A stretch of 44,017 nt of DNA from an uncultured Prevotella sp. (GTDB lineage: Bacteria > Bacteroidota > Bacteroidia > Bacteroidales > Bacteroidaceae). The DNA is taken from the NCBI GenBank assembly GCA_934190685.1, contig CAKPTK010000003.1:1-44017 (forward strand), written 5' to 3'. Shown in pieces: positions 1-8,183 of the stretch (its first letter is position 1; each line of letters begins with the position of its first letter). The notes beneath the pieces were generated by a model, which worked only from the letters and a program-made list of their open reading frames with translations, was not told the DNA's origin and did no database searches. The position numbers were made by a program, and so were the translations under genes.

Positions 1-508
1 GAGCCATATAGAGGAACATCTTCTTGCCTTCAAGCTTCGGCAGTTGTTCTACCTTGCCCAATTCCTCAAGGTCATTGGCAAAACGAAGGAGCAACACCTC
101 GCCTTGTTCCTTGAACAAGATGGAACGACCACGGAAGAACACATAAGCGCGCACCTTGTTTCCTTCTTCAAGGAATTCCTTGGCATGCTTGAGCTTGAAC
201 TGATAATCGTGCTCATCGGTCTGTGGTCCGAAGCGAATTTCCTTCACTTCCACCTTTACCTGCTTCTGCTTCATTTCCTTAGCGCGCTTCTTCTGCTGGT
301 AGAGGAATTTGGAATAGTCAATGAGACGACAAACAGGAGGCTGTGCGTTGGGTGAAATCTCCACGAGATCCACACCTTCTCGACGTGCTTGGTCCAATGC
401 TTGGCGTGTAGGCATTACTGTAGATCCGCTCTCGCCTACTATGCGGACTTCCCGAACGCGAATCTGTTCATTCACGCGGTACTTGTTGGTCATTTTGTCA
501 TTCTTCAT
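1..508 (-). CDS. infC: Translation initiation factor IF-3 (3' end beyond window)
   Basis: IF-3 binds the 30S subunit, keeps it apart from 50S and proofreads initiator tRNA and start codon. The minus-strand translation begins [17 protein letters not shown] and contains the family signatures [13 protein letters not shown] (N-domain) and [14 protein letters not shown] followed by a [12 protein letters not shown] helix and [12 protein letters not shown] (C-domain). Both domains are present; only the extreme C-terminus lies outside the window. The start at 508 is preferred over the in-frame ATG at 493 because Bacteroidales IF-3 usually has this short N-terminal extension. It lies downstream of thrS, the classical thrS-infC order, but is separated from it by a hairpin at 633-671 and has its own promoter at 533-563. 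Confidence 0.93.
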   Translation of the reverse strand, partial: MKNDKMTNKYRVNEQIRVREVRIVGESGSTVMPTRQALDQARREGVDLVEISPNAQPPVCRLIDYSKFLYQQKKRAKEMKQKQVKVEVKEIRFGPQTDEHDYQFKLKHAKEFLEEGNKVRAYVFFRGRSILFKEQGEVLLLRFANDLEELGKVEQLPKLEGKKMFLYMA

Positions 509-532
509 TCAACTATTTTTGATAAGCGGGTG

Positions 533-563
533 CAAAGTTACTTATTTTTCGGTTATTGAACAA
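533..563 (-). promoter_or_regulatory. Bacteroides-type promoter of infC
   Basis: On the minus strand TTG (563-561) is followed by exactly 20 nt and then TAACTTTG (540-533), a full match to the Bacteroidota sigma-ABfr consensus TTG-N19-21-TAnnTTTG. The predicted transcript would start about 20 nt before the infC ATG at 508, leaving a very short leader. Confidence 0.8.
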
Positions 564-632
564 ATTTTCGTCTTCTTTTTTCATATAAAATTTGCGCTAT
601 CTGTCTCATCTACCGACATATGTGATACAAAA

Positions 633-671
633 GAGTGGCTTTGAAGCCCTCTTTAGACTTCAAAGCCACTC
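633..671 (-). terminator. Terminator hairpin between thrS and infC
   Basis: Perfect 14-bp inverted repeat: arms 633-646 and 658-671 (GAGTGGCTTTGAAG and its complement) with an 11-nt loop. Read on the minus strand the second arm runs into CTTTTGTA, a short U-tract. It lies 20 nt after the thrS stop and upstream of the infC promoter, so it should end or attenuate the thrS transcript. The U-tract is only four T, so partial read-through is possible. Confidence 0.75.
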
Positions 672-690
672 ATTGGTATGTCATAAATGT

Positions 691-2639
691 TTATTCATTG
701 ACTGCAGAGAGTTGTTTGGCCACCTCATCGTTGATGCGCTGGGCAAACTCTTCCATGGTCATGGTAGCCTGCTCGCCACCACCCTGCTTACGCATGGACA
801 CAAGTCCTTCGGCAGCTTCTTTCTCGCCGACGATGACCATATAGGGAACGCGCTTGAGCTCGTTGTCGCGAATCTTGCGGCCAATCTTCTCGTTGCGGTC
901 GTCGATGAGGGCACGCACGCCCTTGCTGTCGAAATATTTGGCCACCTTCTTGGCATAGTCGTTAAACTTCTCCGAGATAGGCAGGATAGCCACCTGGTCT
1001 GGTGTGAGCCACAAGGGGAAGTGACCGGCGGTGTGCTCTATGAGTACGGCGGTGAAACGCTCGAGTGAGCCGAACGGCGCGCGGTGAATCATCACTGGAG
1101 TCTTCTTGGTATTGTCTTCGGCAGTGTATTCCAATTTGAAACGCTCAGGCAGGTTGTAGTCCACCTGGATAGTACCCAACTGCCACTTACGGCCGATGGC
1201 GTCTTTCACCATGAAGTCGAGCTTAGGACCATAGAAGGCAGCTTCGCCTTCCACCTCTGTGGCGTTGAGACCCTTTTCCTTGCAGGCCTCGCGGATGGCG
1301 TTCTGGCTCTCGTCCCAAATCTCGTCGCTACCGATATATTTCTCTGTGTCCTTAGGGTCACGGAGTGAAATCTGTGCCTCGTAGTTCTCGAATCCGAAGA
1401 TGCCGAACACTTTGAGGATGATGTCGATGATGTTCTCGAATTCTTTCTTCACCTGGTCTGGACGAACGAAGATATGGGCGTCGTCCTGTGTGAAAGTACG
1501 CACACGGGTCAGTCCATGAAGCTCACCGCTCTTCTCATAGCGGAACACGGTTCCGAACTCTGCGATGCGGAGAGGCAGGTCTTTATAGGAACGTGGCTTG
1601 CGGGCGTAAATCTCACAGTGGTGAGGACAGTTCATAGGCTTGAGCATATACTCCTCGTCCTCCTCCGGTGTGTGGATGGGTTGGAAAGCGTCCTTGCCAT
1701 AGTGGGCATAGTGACCGGAAGTCACATAGAGACTCTTGCCGCCGATACCTGGAGTGATGACCTCCTGATAGTCGTATGGACGGAGTAGACTGCGGAGCAA
1801 CTCCTGCAGACGCAGACGGAGCTGTGTGCCTTTGGGCAGATAGGCAGACCCTTGCCGACACGCTCGGAGAACATGAAGAGTTCCATTTCCTTGCCGATCT
1901 TGCGGTGGTCGCGCTTCTTGGCTTCCTCGAGCATGACGAGATATTCGTCGAGCATCTTCTTCTTTGGGAAGGAAACACCATAGATACGGGTCATCTGCTC
2001 GCGCTTGGCATCACCGCGCCAGAACGCACCAGCCACGCTGGTGATTTTCACAGCCTTGATGGAACCTGTGCTCACGAGGTGAGGACCACGGCAGAGGTCG
2101 GTGAACGCACCCTGTGTATAGGTGGTGATGGTACCGTCCTCGAGATCCTGCTCGATGTGCTCGCACTTATACTCCTGTCCGTCAGCCTTGAACTCAGCCA
2201 GGGCGTCAGTCTTGGCCACTTCCTTGCGTACGACAGGCTCGTTCTTCTTGGCGAGTTCCTTCATTTTTTCCTCAATCTTGCCGAAGTCGTTCTCGGAAAT
2301 AGTCTGTCCGGGAGCGGGCATCACGTCATAGAAGAAGCCGTTTTCGATGGCAGGACCGAAACCGAACTGGATACCGGGATAAAGTTCTTGGAGTGCCTCG
2401 GCCAAGAGGTGTGCCGAAGTGTGCCAGAAGGTGTGCTTGCCTTCTTCGTCGTCCCATTTGTAAAGGGCTATCTTTGCGTCCTCATTAATCGGACGATTCA
2501 ATTCTACAGTTTCACCATTTACGCCACAAGCGAGAACTTCGCGTGCCAAAGCTGGTGAGATGCTTTCTGCGATCTGAAGTCCAGTCACCCCCTGTTCATA
2601 CTCACGAACAGAGCCGTCTGGGAATGTTATTTTTATCAT
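691..2639 (-). CDS. thrS: Threonyl-tRNA synthetase, frameshifted in this sequence
   Basis: Class II synthetase that charges tRNA-Thr. The N-terminal part (2639 to about 1840) starts [17 protein letters not shown] (TGS domain), followed by the editing domain with [11 protein letters not shown]. The rest (about 1836 to 691) carries the catalytic core: [10 protein letters not shown] (zinc Cys), motif 2 around [16 protein letters not shown], motif 3 around [17 protein letters not shown], then the anticodon-binding domain. The frame changes near residue 266: the expected G-L-P-[LI]-W-L-P-K-G-T is read as GLPIC then PKAHS, while [13 protein letters not shown] continues in another frame. The DNA reads ATCTG-CCCAAAGGC where ATCTG-GCTG-CCCAAAGGC is expected, that is, four bases lost next to a CTG repeat. 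With them restored the protein would be about 650 aa, normal for the family. Because the gene is essential, a sequencing or assembly error is the simplest reading. Confidence 0.9.
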
Positions 2640-2668
2640 AACCTTTTTGAATTTGTGTATTTTGATTG

Positions 2669-2701
2669 CAAAAATAAGTATTTCTTTCGATATAGGCGCA
2701 A
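2669..2701 (-). promoter_or_regulatory. Probable promoter of thrS
   Basis: TATTTTTG at 2676-2669 fits the -7 box TAnnTTTG. A TTG at 2701-2699 lies 22 nt upstream of it, slightly longer than the usual 19-21. The transcript would start about 23 nt before the thrS ATG. The spacing makes this moderate evidence only. Confidence 0.5.
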
Positions 2702-2722
2702 TATTAGCATTTTTTTAGACAC

Positions 2723-4705
2723 CTATTGTTTGTTGCCCATTTGCTTCATCACGCTATAGGCCTTGAACAGTCCCAACTCGCCTGCCTTGCTGAGGTCTGC
2801 CATGCCGACTTGTTTCTGATTGCTGTAGATGCGCGCCAAACCACGGTTGTAGTAGGCTTCCGCCAAGTTGGCGTCGAACTTGATGGCCTGGGTGTAGCAG
2901 TCGATGGCCTGTGCGTATTCTTTCTGAAGAGAATGGAGCACGCCCTTATCGTAATACAGATAGGCGTTGTGGGGAGCATACTTGAGGGCCTCATTGAAAT
3001 CGTTGAGGGTGCTGGCATGTCTCAACTTGCCATCGTAGCCGTCGTTTTTATCCACGGTTGCCATGACTGATGAGCAGACGGCACGCTGCCAATGGGCTAT
3101 CGCCAAGGTGCTGTCGGTGGCGATAACCGTGTTCAAGTCCGCCATGGCGCCGTCATAGTTCTGCACAGTCATATAGGCGACGGCTCGCTGCAGCAACAGG
3201 CTGACCGTGGCGGCAACATCTCGGGTGGCGGCAAGTTTGCCACTCAACTGGTCGACAAAGGCCAGTCCGTCTTTCGACTGTTGCTCGTCGAGCTGCGTCC
3301 GCTGGGTGTTGCAGGTGACATAGATGGTTCTGAGCGGTTTCCGCTTGCCGTTGAAGTTCTCCACATCGGCGTCGTAGGCTTGATATTCCTTCACGCCGTT
3401 GTCATATTTATAATAGGAGAGCTGATACATCGGCAGGAAGCCATCGTCCGCCTTTTGGTTCTGCACGAGTCCACGATACTTGCTCTTGTACTCGTGTTCC
3501 ACCACCACATTGTCGTCGGCAATGACCATCTGGTCGTATTTGTTCACATCGATGTCGCTCTGGTGGCGCACCTTGCGCAGTTTGCTGCGACTCCAACGAG
3601 GTTGCACACCGAGATGTTTGTCCATCTGCGCCTTCATGATGCGGAACTCGTCCATCTCCGCCTTGGCGGTCATGCCCAGACGGCGGTAGCAGTTGGCACG
3701 GTTCTGCAAGCCCACCCAGAAGTTGGGGAACTCGGCAATCACCTTACTGTAGTCGCGCACCGCACCATGCAGGTTGCCGGTCCGGTCAAGCAAGGTGGCA
3801 CGGTTGTAGAGAGCCTGGAGGTTGTTGGGTTCCAACTTCAGCACAAAATTGAGGTCGGAGATGGCGCGGTTGTCGTCGCCCACCTGCATTCTCAGCAGCG
3901 CGCGGTTGTAGTGGGCGAGAAAGTTGTTGGGATCCAAGTCGAGCGCCATGTCATAGTCCGCCATGGCACCCCGGTAATTGTTCAGATTGACACGCGCCAC
4001 AGCCCGGTCGACATAGTTGTTCACCGTCTTGGGTTTCAGGTGTATAGCCTTGCCGAGCGACTGGTCGGCCTGTTTCCAATTGTTGCGCGCCATATAGATG
4101 CGCCCTTTGATGACCCACGCTTGGGCGTCGTAGGGATTGAGCGCCACGGTGCGGTCGAGCCATCGGGTGGCCTTGGCTGTGTCGTTCTCGTGCAAGTAGA
4201 TTTCCGCCTGGAGGGAGTAGGCCTCGGTAAACTTGCTCCAGCGGTGGATGGTGGAGTCGAGGTCGGCATGCGCTTGGGCATAGTCCTTCAACTGCACCCG
4301 GCAGTAGGCGCGGTTGTACCAAAAGTCACGGTTGGTGGGGTTCAGTTCGATAGCCTTGCCATAGTCGCCGATGGCATCCTTGTATTTCTGTTGACGGATG
4401 CGGCACACGGCGCGCAAGTCGAACATATTGTCGATATAGGGGTTGATGACAATCGCCTTGCCGCAGTCTTCCTCAGCGCCCACATAGTCGCCGAGATTGT
4501 ATTTGGCAAGGGCACGATAAAACCAAGGCTCATAGAGATAGGGCTTGGCGGAAATGGCCTGGTTGAAATATTGGATGGAAAGCACATAGTCTTCATATTG
4601 CAAAGCTATACGCCCACTTCTGACAAGGCGGTCGACGTTGAATTGGGCACGACATGACACGCTTGCCAGTAAAAAAAGAATGAAGACTATGTGTTTCCTG
4701 AACAT
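2723..4705 (-). CDS. Large exported tetratricopeptide-repeat protein
   Basis: Protein of 660 aa with an N-terminal signal sequence (MFRKHIVFILFLLASVSCRA, probably cut before QFNVD). Roughly residues 30-370 are about ten tandem TPRs with the usual A-x-x-D-Y-x-x-A-I and L-x-P-x-N pattern (for example GDYGKAIELNP and ADYDMALDLDP). A non-repeat section of about 130 residues follows (around 380-510), then three or four more TPRs to the C-terminus. TPR arrays bind other proteins; the partner is unknown. The ATG at 4705 is chosen because the longer frame to 4780 would run 59 nt into def and hide the signal peptide. It follows def by 16 nt, so it is the last or near-last gene of the SPOR-ruvX-def-TPR operon. 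A lipobox reading of the Cys is possible but lacks the usual Leu at -3. Confidence 0.85.
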   Translation of the reverse strand: MFRKHIVFILFLLASVSCRAQFNVDRLVRSGRIALQYEDYVLSIQYFNQAISAKPYLYEPWFYRALAKYNLGDYVGAEEDCGKAIVINPYIDNMFDLRAVCRIRQQKYKDAIGDYGKAIELNPTNRDFWYNRAYCRVQLKDYAQAHADLDSTIHRWSKFTEAYSLQAEIYLHENDTAKATRWLDRTVALNPYDAQAWVIKGRIYMARNNWKQADQSLGKAIHLKPKTVNNYVDRAVARVNLNNYRGAMADYDMALDLDPNNFLAHYNRALLRMQVGDDNRAISDLNFVLKLEPNNLQALYNRATLLDRTGNLHGAVRDYSKVIAEFPNFWVGLQNRANCYRRLGMTAKAEMDEFRIMKAQMDKHLGVQPRWSRSKLRKVRHQSDIDVNKYDQMVIADDNVVVEHEYKSKYRGLVQNQKADDGFLPMYQLSYYKYDNGVKEYQAYDADVENFNGKRKPLRTIYVTCNTQRTQLDEQQSKDGLAFVDQLSGKLAATRDVAATVSLLLQRAVAYMTVQNYDGAMADLNTVIATDSTLAIAHWQRAVCSSVMATVDKNDGYDGKLRHASTLNDFNEALKYAPHNAYLYYDKGVLHSLQKEYAQAIDCYTQAIKFDANLAEAYYNRGLARIYSNQKQVGMADLSKAGELGLFKAYSVMKQMGNKQ

Positions 4706-4721
4706 CTGTAAGGATTGGAGA

Positions 4722-5285
4722 TTATTTTCTGTGAACCTTCGTGCGGTAGCCGCAGCGGAAGCGTCCCTGGAGGATGGCACGCAGCTTATTCTTTATCAGT
4801 TGCTTGCGCAAGGGGGAGAGCCGATCGATGAACATGATGCCCTCCAAGTGGTCGAACTCATGCTGCATCACACGGGCCAAATAACCGTCCACCCACTCGT
4901 CGTGCTCGTTGAAATCCTCGTCTTGATAGTGCACATGGATACGGGTGGGACGGGTCACGCTCTCGTGAATGGCGGGAATGCTGAGACAACCCTCTTCCAT
5001 CGACTCCTTCTTTGAGTCTTCGTCATACTCCACGATGTGCGGATTGATGTATGCCTTTCGGAAGCCCTTGTATTCGGGAAGGTCTTCCGAAAGCACGTTC
5101 AAGTCGATTACCACAACACGGATGGCAAGACCTATCTGCGGAGCGGCGAGTCCTACGCCGTCCGATTCTGTAAGCGTCTCAAACATGTTGGGGATAAGTT
5201 CTTTGAGTCCCGGATAATCGGGAGTAATGTCTTCAGCCACCTTTCTCAACACGGGCTGACCATAAATATAAATAGGTAATATCAT
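4722..5285 (-). CDS. def: Peptide deformylase
   Basis: Removes the formyl group from the initiator methionine of new proteins; an Fe/Zn metalloenzyme. All three family motifs are intact in the 187-aa product: GVGLAAPQ (residues 43-50), EGCLS (98-102, metal-binding Cys100) and HEFDH (142-146, metal-binding His142/His146 and catalytic Glu143). Length is normal. Its ATG overlaps the ruvX stop by 4 nt (translational coupling), and the TPR gene starts 16 nt after its stop. Confidence 0.97.
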   Translation of the reverse strand: MILPIYIYGQPVLRKVAEDITPDYPGLKELIPNMFETLTESDGVGLAAPQIGLAIRVVVIDLNVLSEDLPEYKGFRKAYINPHIVEYDEDSKKESMEEGCLSIPAIHESVTRPTRIHVHYQDEDFNEHDEWVDGYLARVMQHEFDHLEGIMFIDRLSPLRKQLIKNKLRAILQGRFRCGYRTKVHRK

Positions 5286-5698
5286 CTTCTTTTTGCTTGC
5301 ATATAGTCCTGCAGGATGATGGTCGCGCTGATTTCGTCAACCAGTTCCTTGTTCTGTCTTGCCTTTTTCTTCAACCCGCCGTCAAGCATGGCTTGATGGG
5401 CAAGCACAGAAGTGTAGCGCTCGTCGAAGAGCACGATGGGAATCTGTGGCATTTCCTTCTTCCATCGGGCCACAAATTGCTTCACCCGCTGCAGGTTCTC
5501 GCTGGGTTGTCCGTTGGGCTGGCGAGGCTCGCCAATCACCACTTGCTCCACTTCCTCATGCGAGACATAGTTTTTCAGATACGACATAAGCTCACTCGTA
5601 GCGACGGTGGCCAGTCCGTTGGCGATAATCTGCAACGGATCGGTCACCGCCACTCCTGTGCGCTTTTTCCCGTAATCTATTGATAAAATCCTTGCCAC
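5282..5698 (-). CDS. ruvX: YqgF/RuvX RNase H-fold nuclease (pre-16S rRNA processing)
   Basis: 138-aa YqgF-family protein with the RNase H-like fold; in E. coli it is linked to maturation of the 16S rRNA 5' end and is annotated as a putative Holliday junction resolvase. Visible motifs are [16 protein letters not shown] (residues 5-20, first catalytic Asp at 8), [11 protein letters not shown] and FDERYTS, and a late acidic site [14 protein letters not shown]. Full length. It starts 9 nt after the SPOR lipoprotein stop and overlaps def by 4 nt. Confidence 0.95.
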   Translation of the reverse strand: MARILSIDYGKKRTGVAVTDPLQIIANGLATVATSELMSYLKNYVSHEEVEQVVIGEPRQPNGQPSENLQRVKQFVARWKKEMPQIPIVLFDERYTSVLAHQAMLDGGLKKKARQNKELVDEISATIILQDYMQAKRR

Positions 5699-5707
5699 AA
5701 GAATCGC

Positions 5708-6199
5708 TTACTTCTGGTTGAAGAGCAACCAAGCGTCAGGATACTTTGTGCGCAACTGGTTGCGGCTCTGCACGGCGTCAGCCTTGGCGTCGAAAGTAGA
5801 GGCAATCACGCGGTAGAGGTTGCGCTCAGCGTTATAGGCGATTTGTGCCTCATAACCAGCGTTCTTCAGTTCCTGCTGGCGGTTCTCCGCACTGGCCTTC
5901 ACACGGAAGGCACCCACCACGACGCTGAAATTCTTCAGGCCCGCACCGCTCACCACGGAGAGTTTCTCCTGGCTCACGGGGGTGTTGTCGGAGTTGTCCA
6001 TCACCTTGGTATCTGTTGAAGGCTTCTCCACCAGCGGAGTAACCACGGGAGCCGCATTCTCTGTATTCTCGTTTTGCTGAGCCTGTTCTTGTGCCTTTGC
6101 CTTCTCGTATGCCTTCTTATAAGCGCTTTCGCTTGACTTACAACTTGTAAAAGCAAGTGCTACACACAAGCCTGCACAAAATACCATGCTTTTCTTCAT
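5708..6199 (-). CDS. SPOR-domain lipoprotein
   Basis: 163 aa. The N-terminus is a lipoprotein signal peptide with lipobox FTSC (Cys20). A Lys/Gln/Glu-rich linker (about 25-75) leads into a C-terminal SPOR domain (about 88-160; FSVVVGAFRVKASAENRQQELKNAG and then YRVIASTF). SPOR domains bind peptidoglycan stripped of stem peptides at division sites, so this is probably a periplasmic envelope or cell-division factor. It is the first gene of the SPOR-ruvX-def-TPR run. Confidence 0.88.
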   Translation of the reverse strand: MKKSMVFCAGLCVALAFTSCKSSESAYKKAYEKAKAQEQAQQNENTENAAPVVTPLVEKPSTDTKVMDNSDNTPVSQEKLSVVSGAGLKNFSVVVGAFRVKASAENRQQELKNAGYEAQIAYNAERNLYRVIASTFDAKADAVQSRNQLRTKYPDAWLLFNQK

Positions 6200-6234
6200 A
6201 ATTCTTCAGTTTTATTAGATATTAAACTTATATT

Positions 6235-6242
6235 CAAAAATA
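6235..6242 (-). promoter_or_regulatory. Possible -7 box upstream of the SPOR lipoprotein
   Basis: TATTTTTG (6242-6235) matches TAnnTTTG about 36 nt before the ATG at 6199. The nearest upstream TTG is only 15 nt away, so the -33 element is not convincing. Confidence 0.35.
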
Positions 6243-6405
6243 TTTTTGGCGAAATTACAAAATATCGCCCAAACTAAAGAGGAGAAGCCACATAAAGTTT
6301 GTTAAAACCCCAAATATCCGCTTTCGTCCCCACCCTATCCGCCTTTTTCCGATGAAGAAAAAGCCTATAGGTTGATAATAAAACTAAAAAACGGCGTGTT
6401 TTATT

Positions 6406-6435
6406 TTGTTTTGTCTTTGATTTGCACTATCTTTG
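6406..6435 (+). promoter_or_regulatory. Bacteroides-type promoter of the YtxH operon
   Basis: TTG (6406-6408), 19-nt spacer, TATCTTTG (6428-6435): a full consensus match. It gives a leader of roughly 70-75 nt before the first gene. Confidence 0.75.
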
Positions 6436-6518
6436 CAACAGAGACCTGGCATTCGGCCAATTGGAAACAATCCGTTTGCGCAGTCCACTATTTGTATCAC
6501 TTTAAACATTTAATGCTT

Positions 6519-6731
6519 ATGAAATCATTAGGTTATCTTGGCGCTTTCCTCGGCGGAGCCGTAGCAGGCGCAGTGTTAGGTCTTTTGGTAGCTCCCGAGA
6601 AGGGTTCCGACACACGCGAGAAGTTGACAGGTGCAGTGGAGGATTTCTGCAAAAAGCACAATCTGAAGCTCAGCCGCAAAGAGGTAGACGACTTCGTCGA
6701 CGACATCAAAGACGCCACTCCTGAAGACTAA
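6519..6731 (+). CDS. YtxH-domain small membrane protein
   Basis: About 70 aa: MKSLGYLGAFLGGAVAGAVLGLL forms one glycine/alanine-rich membrane segment, followed by VAPEKGSDTREKL, the typical YtxH continuation, then a short acidic helix (VDDFVDDIKDATPED). YtxH proteins are poorly understood and often stress-linked. The start at 6519 (or the in-frame ATG at 6513) is chosen because the longer frame back to 6372 crosses the promoter at 6406-6435. It is the first gene of a three-gene run; the next starts 14 nt downstream. Confidence 0.8.
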   Translation: MKSLGYLGAFLGGAVAGAVLGLLVAPEKGSDTREKLTGAVEDFCKKHNLKLSRKEVDDFVDDIKDATPED

Positions 6732-6745
6732 TTCTTAAGGATATC

Positions 6746-7099
6746 ATGTTCTCAAGCGACAAGAATATTGAGACCATCGGACAGTTGGTCGAGACAGTCA
6801 AGCATTACATCGGGCTTCAGTCGGAATACGTGAAGCTCGATGTAATTGACAAGATTGTGCGGTTGCTCACGGGCATCGCCATGCTGATTGTGTTCTTCAC
6901 CGTTCTCGCCTTCTTGCTCATCTATATCTCTTTTGCCGTCGCCTACGCCCTTGAACCGCTTTGCGGCATGGCGCTTGCCTTCTGTGCCGTGGCTGCCATC
7001 TACCTGCTCTTGTTCTTCGTCTTCATACTGAACAGAAAAGCATGGATAGAAAAGCCACTGGTCAGATTTTTCGCCAACATTTTGTTCAATAAGGAATGA
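6746..7099 (+). CDS. DUF1469 / phage-holin-superfamily membrane protein
   Basis: 117 aa. A short N-terminal amphipathic helix (IGQLVETVKHYIGLQSEYVK) is followed by two membrane hairpin segments (about 41-66 and 72-94) and a basic tail. This layout is that of the DUF1469 (Phage_holin_3_6) family, which in Bacteroidota usually sits between a YtxH protein and another small protein, as here. Function is unknown and there is no evidence of lysis genes nearby, so a prophage holin is unlikely. It overlaps the next gene by 4 nt. Confidence 0.8.
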   Translation: MFSSDKNIETIGQLVETVKHYIGLQSEYVKLDVIDKIVRLLTGIAMLIVFFTVLAFLLIYISFAVAYALEPLCGMALAFCAVAAIYLLLFFVFILNRKAWIEKPLVRFFANILFNKE

Positions 7100-7383
7100 G
7101 TATGAATCAACCAATCAATGACACACAGAGCGTTGACCTCACCGAGAAAATCAACACGCTCGAGGACATCGCAGCCTGCAAGGCGCGTGTCAAGGAAGAG
7201 ATTCGCAAGGACGAGAAACGCATCAGCCAACAATGGCATTCGCTGTTTGACGATGGGAAGAGGAAAAACACCAACAAGTGGACGAGTCTCGTAAACACCG
7301 GTATGGGTGTGGTCGACGGCGCCATCCTCGGTTGGAAATTGTATAGAAAATTCAAGAAAACTCCTATCTTCAAGAACTTCTGA
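7096..7383 (+). CDS. Small protein of the YtxH/DUF1469 operon, function unknown
   Basis: 95 aa; starts MSMNQPINDTQSVDLTEKI. A charged helical N-terminal half (KARVKEEIRKDEKRISQQW) precedes a mildly hydrophobic stretch (VNTGMGVVDGAILGWKLY) that could be a weak membrane anchor. Not recognised as a named family. The ATGA overlap with the upstream stop supports co-translation. Its last nine codons form the left arm of the operon terminator. Confidence 0.7.
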   Translation: MSMNQPINDTQSVDLTEKINTLEDIAACKARVKEEIRKDEKRISQQWHSLFDDGKRKNTNKWTSLVNTGMGVVDGAILGWKLYRKFKKTPIFKNF

Positions 7384-7394
7384 TAGGAGTTTTC
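7356..7394. terminator. Bidirectional terminator overlapping a stop codon
   Basis: Perfect 13-bp inverted repeat GAAAACTCCTATC / GATAGGAGTTTTC (7356-7368 and 7382-7394) with a 13-nt loop. It lies between two convergent genes and each outer flank is T-rich in the direction of transcription, so it can serve both. The left arm and loop are inside the coding region that ends at 7383. Confidence 0.8.
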
Positions 7395-7400
7395 TTGTTT

Positions 7401-8156
7401 TCACACGTCGAACGTCAAGCCGTCATAGGCAAACTCAAAGCCTTCGGGCAGCCGGGCATTGGCTTCGTCATGGAAACCTATCTGATGCGTCACGTGCGTG
7501 AAATAAGTATGCTTGGCGCCTATCTTGCGCGAGAAGGCGATGGCATCCGCCACCAGCTGATGGGAATGATGCTCTTTTTCGAAACGCAAGGCGTTGACCA
7601 CCAATATTTCCACCCCTTTCAGATAATCATATTCCCGACCGTGAATGGTCTTCATGTCGGTGATGTAGGCAAAACGCCCGAAACGGTAAGCGAGGATGGG
7701 CAGATGGTCGTGCATCACCTGGATGGGCATGATATCCATGTCGCCCACTCGGAAAGGTTGGTGCGGACAGATGACATGGAGGTCGAGCTTCGGCACACCG
7801 GGATATTGGGTGAAGCAATAGTCCATGTTGTGGCGCAGACCTTGCGTGGTGTGGCTGTCTGCAAAGAGGTCGATGTCGCCAAACTTGCAATAAGGGCGTA
7901 AGTCGTCGAGACCACCCACATGGTCATAGTGGATATGGGTGAGCAGCACCGCATCTATTTTTTTGAAGGGCAAGGGCATCAGCTGCTGTCGGATGTCGGG
8001 ACCACAGTCTATGAGAACACGCGTGGTATCGGTCTCGAGCAGCGCCACACTCCGCAGACGCTTGTCTTTCGGATTGGTGCTCCGACACACCGGACAGCCA
8101 CACCCCAAACTGGGCACGCCACCAGAGGTGCCCGAACCTAATATCGTAACTTTCAT
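7401..8156 (-). CDS. PhnP-like metallo-beta-lactamase-fold phosphodiesterase
   Basis: 251 aa MBL-fold metal-dependent hydrolase. Metal ligands: THIHYDHVGG (His74, His76, Asp78, His79), VMHDHLP, and YITDMKT in the second half. The N-terminal GSGTSGGVP and the CGCPVC cluster (Cys19, Cys21, Cys24) are typical of the PhnP-type subgroup, where the cysteines bind a structural zinc. PhnP cleaves cyclic ribose phosphates, but no C-P lyase genes are here, so the substrate is unknown. Located 27 nt after murB, probably the last gene of that operon. Confidence 0.85.
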   Translation of the reverse strand: MKVTILGSGTSGGVPSLGCGCPVCRSTNPKDKRLRSVALLETDTTRVLIDCGPDIRQQLMPLPFKKIDAVLLTHIHYDHVGGLDDLRPYCKFGDIDLFADSHTTQGLRHNMDYCFTQYPGVPKLDLHVICPHQPFRVGDMDIMPIQVMHDHLPILAYRFGRFAYITDMKTIHGREYDYLKGVEILVVNALRFEKEHHSHQLVADAIAFSRKIGAKHTYFTHVTHQIGFHDEANARLPEGFEFAYDGLTFDV

Positions 8157-8183
8157 ACTTGTTTTTCTATTTTCTCCACTTCA

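Noticed and set aside
592..1068. Plus-strand frames opposite thrS
   Set aside because: Shadows of thrS, which matches its family on the minus strand from 691 to 2639.
1836..1842. Programmed frameshift in thrS
   Set aside because: No slippery heptamer or following structure is evident, and restoring 4 bases recovers the exact family sequence, which fits deletion or error better.
4706..4780. Upstream extension of the TPR protein start
   Set aside because: It overlaps def by 59 nt and places residues before a clean signal peptide that starts at 4705.
6372..6518. Longer start for the YtxH protein
   Set aside because: The extension crosses the promoter at 6406-6435 and would put about 49 unrelated residues before the membrane segment.
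6746..7099. Prophage holin
   Set aside because: No endolysin or phage genes nearby; the YtxH-DUF1469-small protein trio is a normal chromosomal envelope operon in this phylum.
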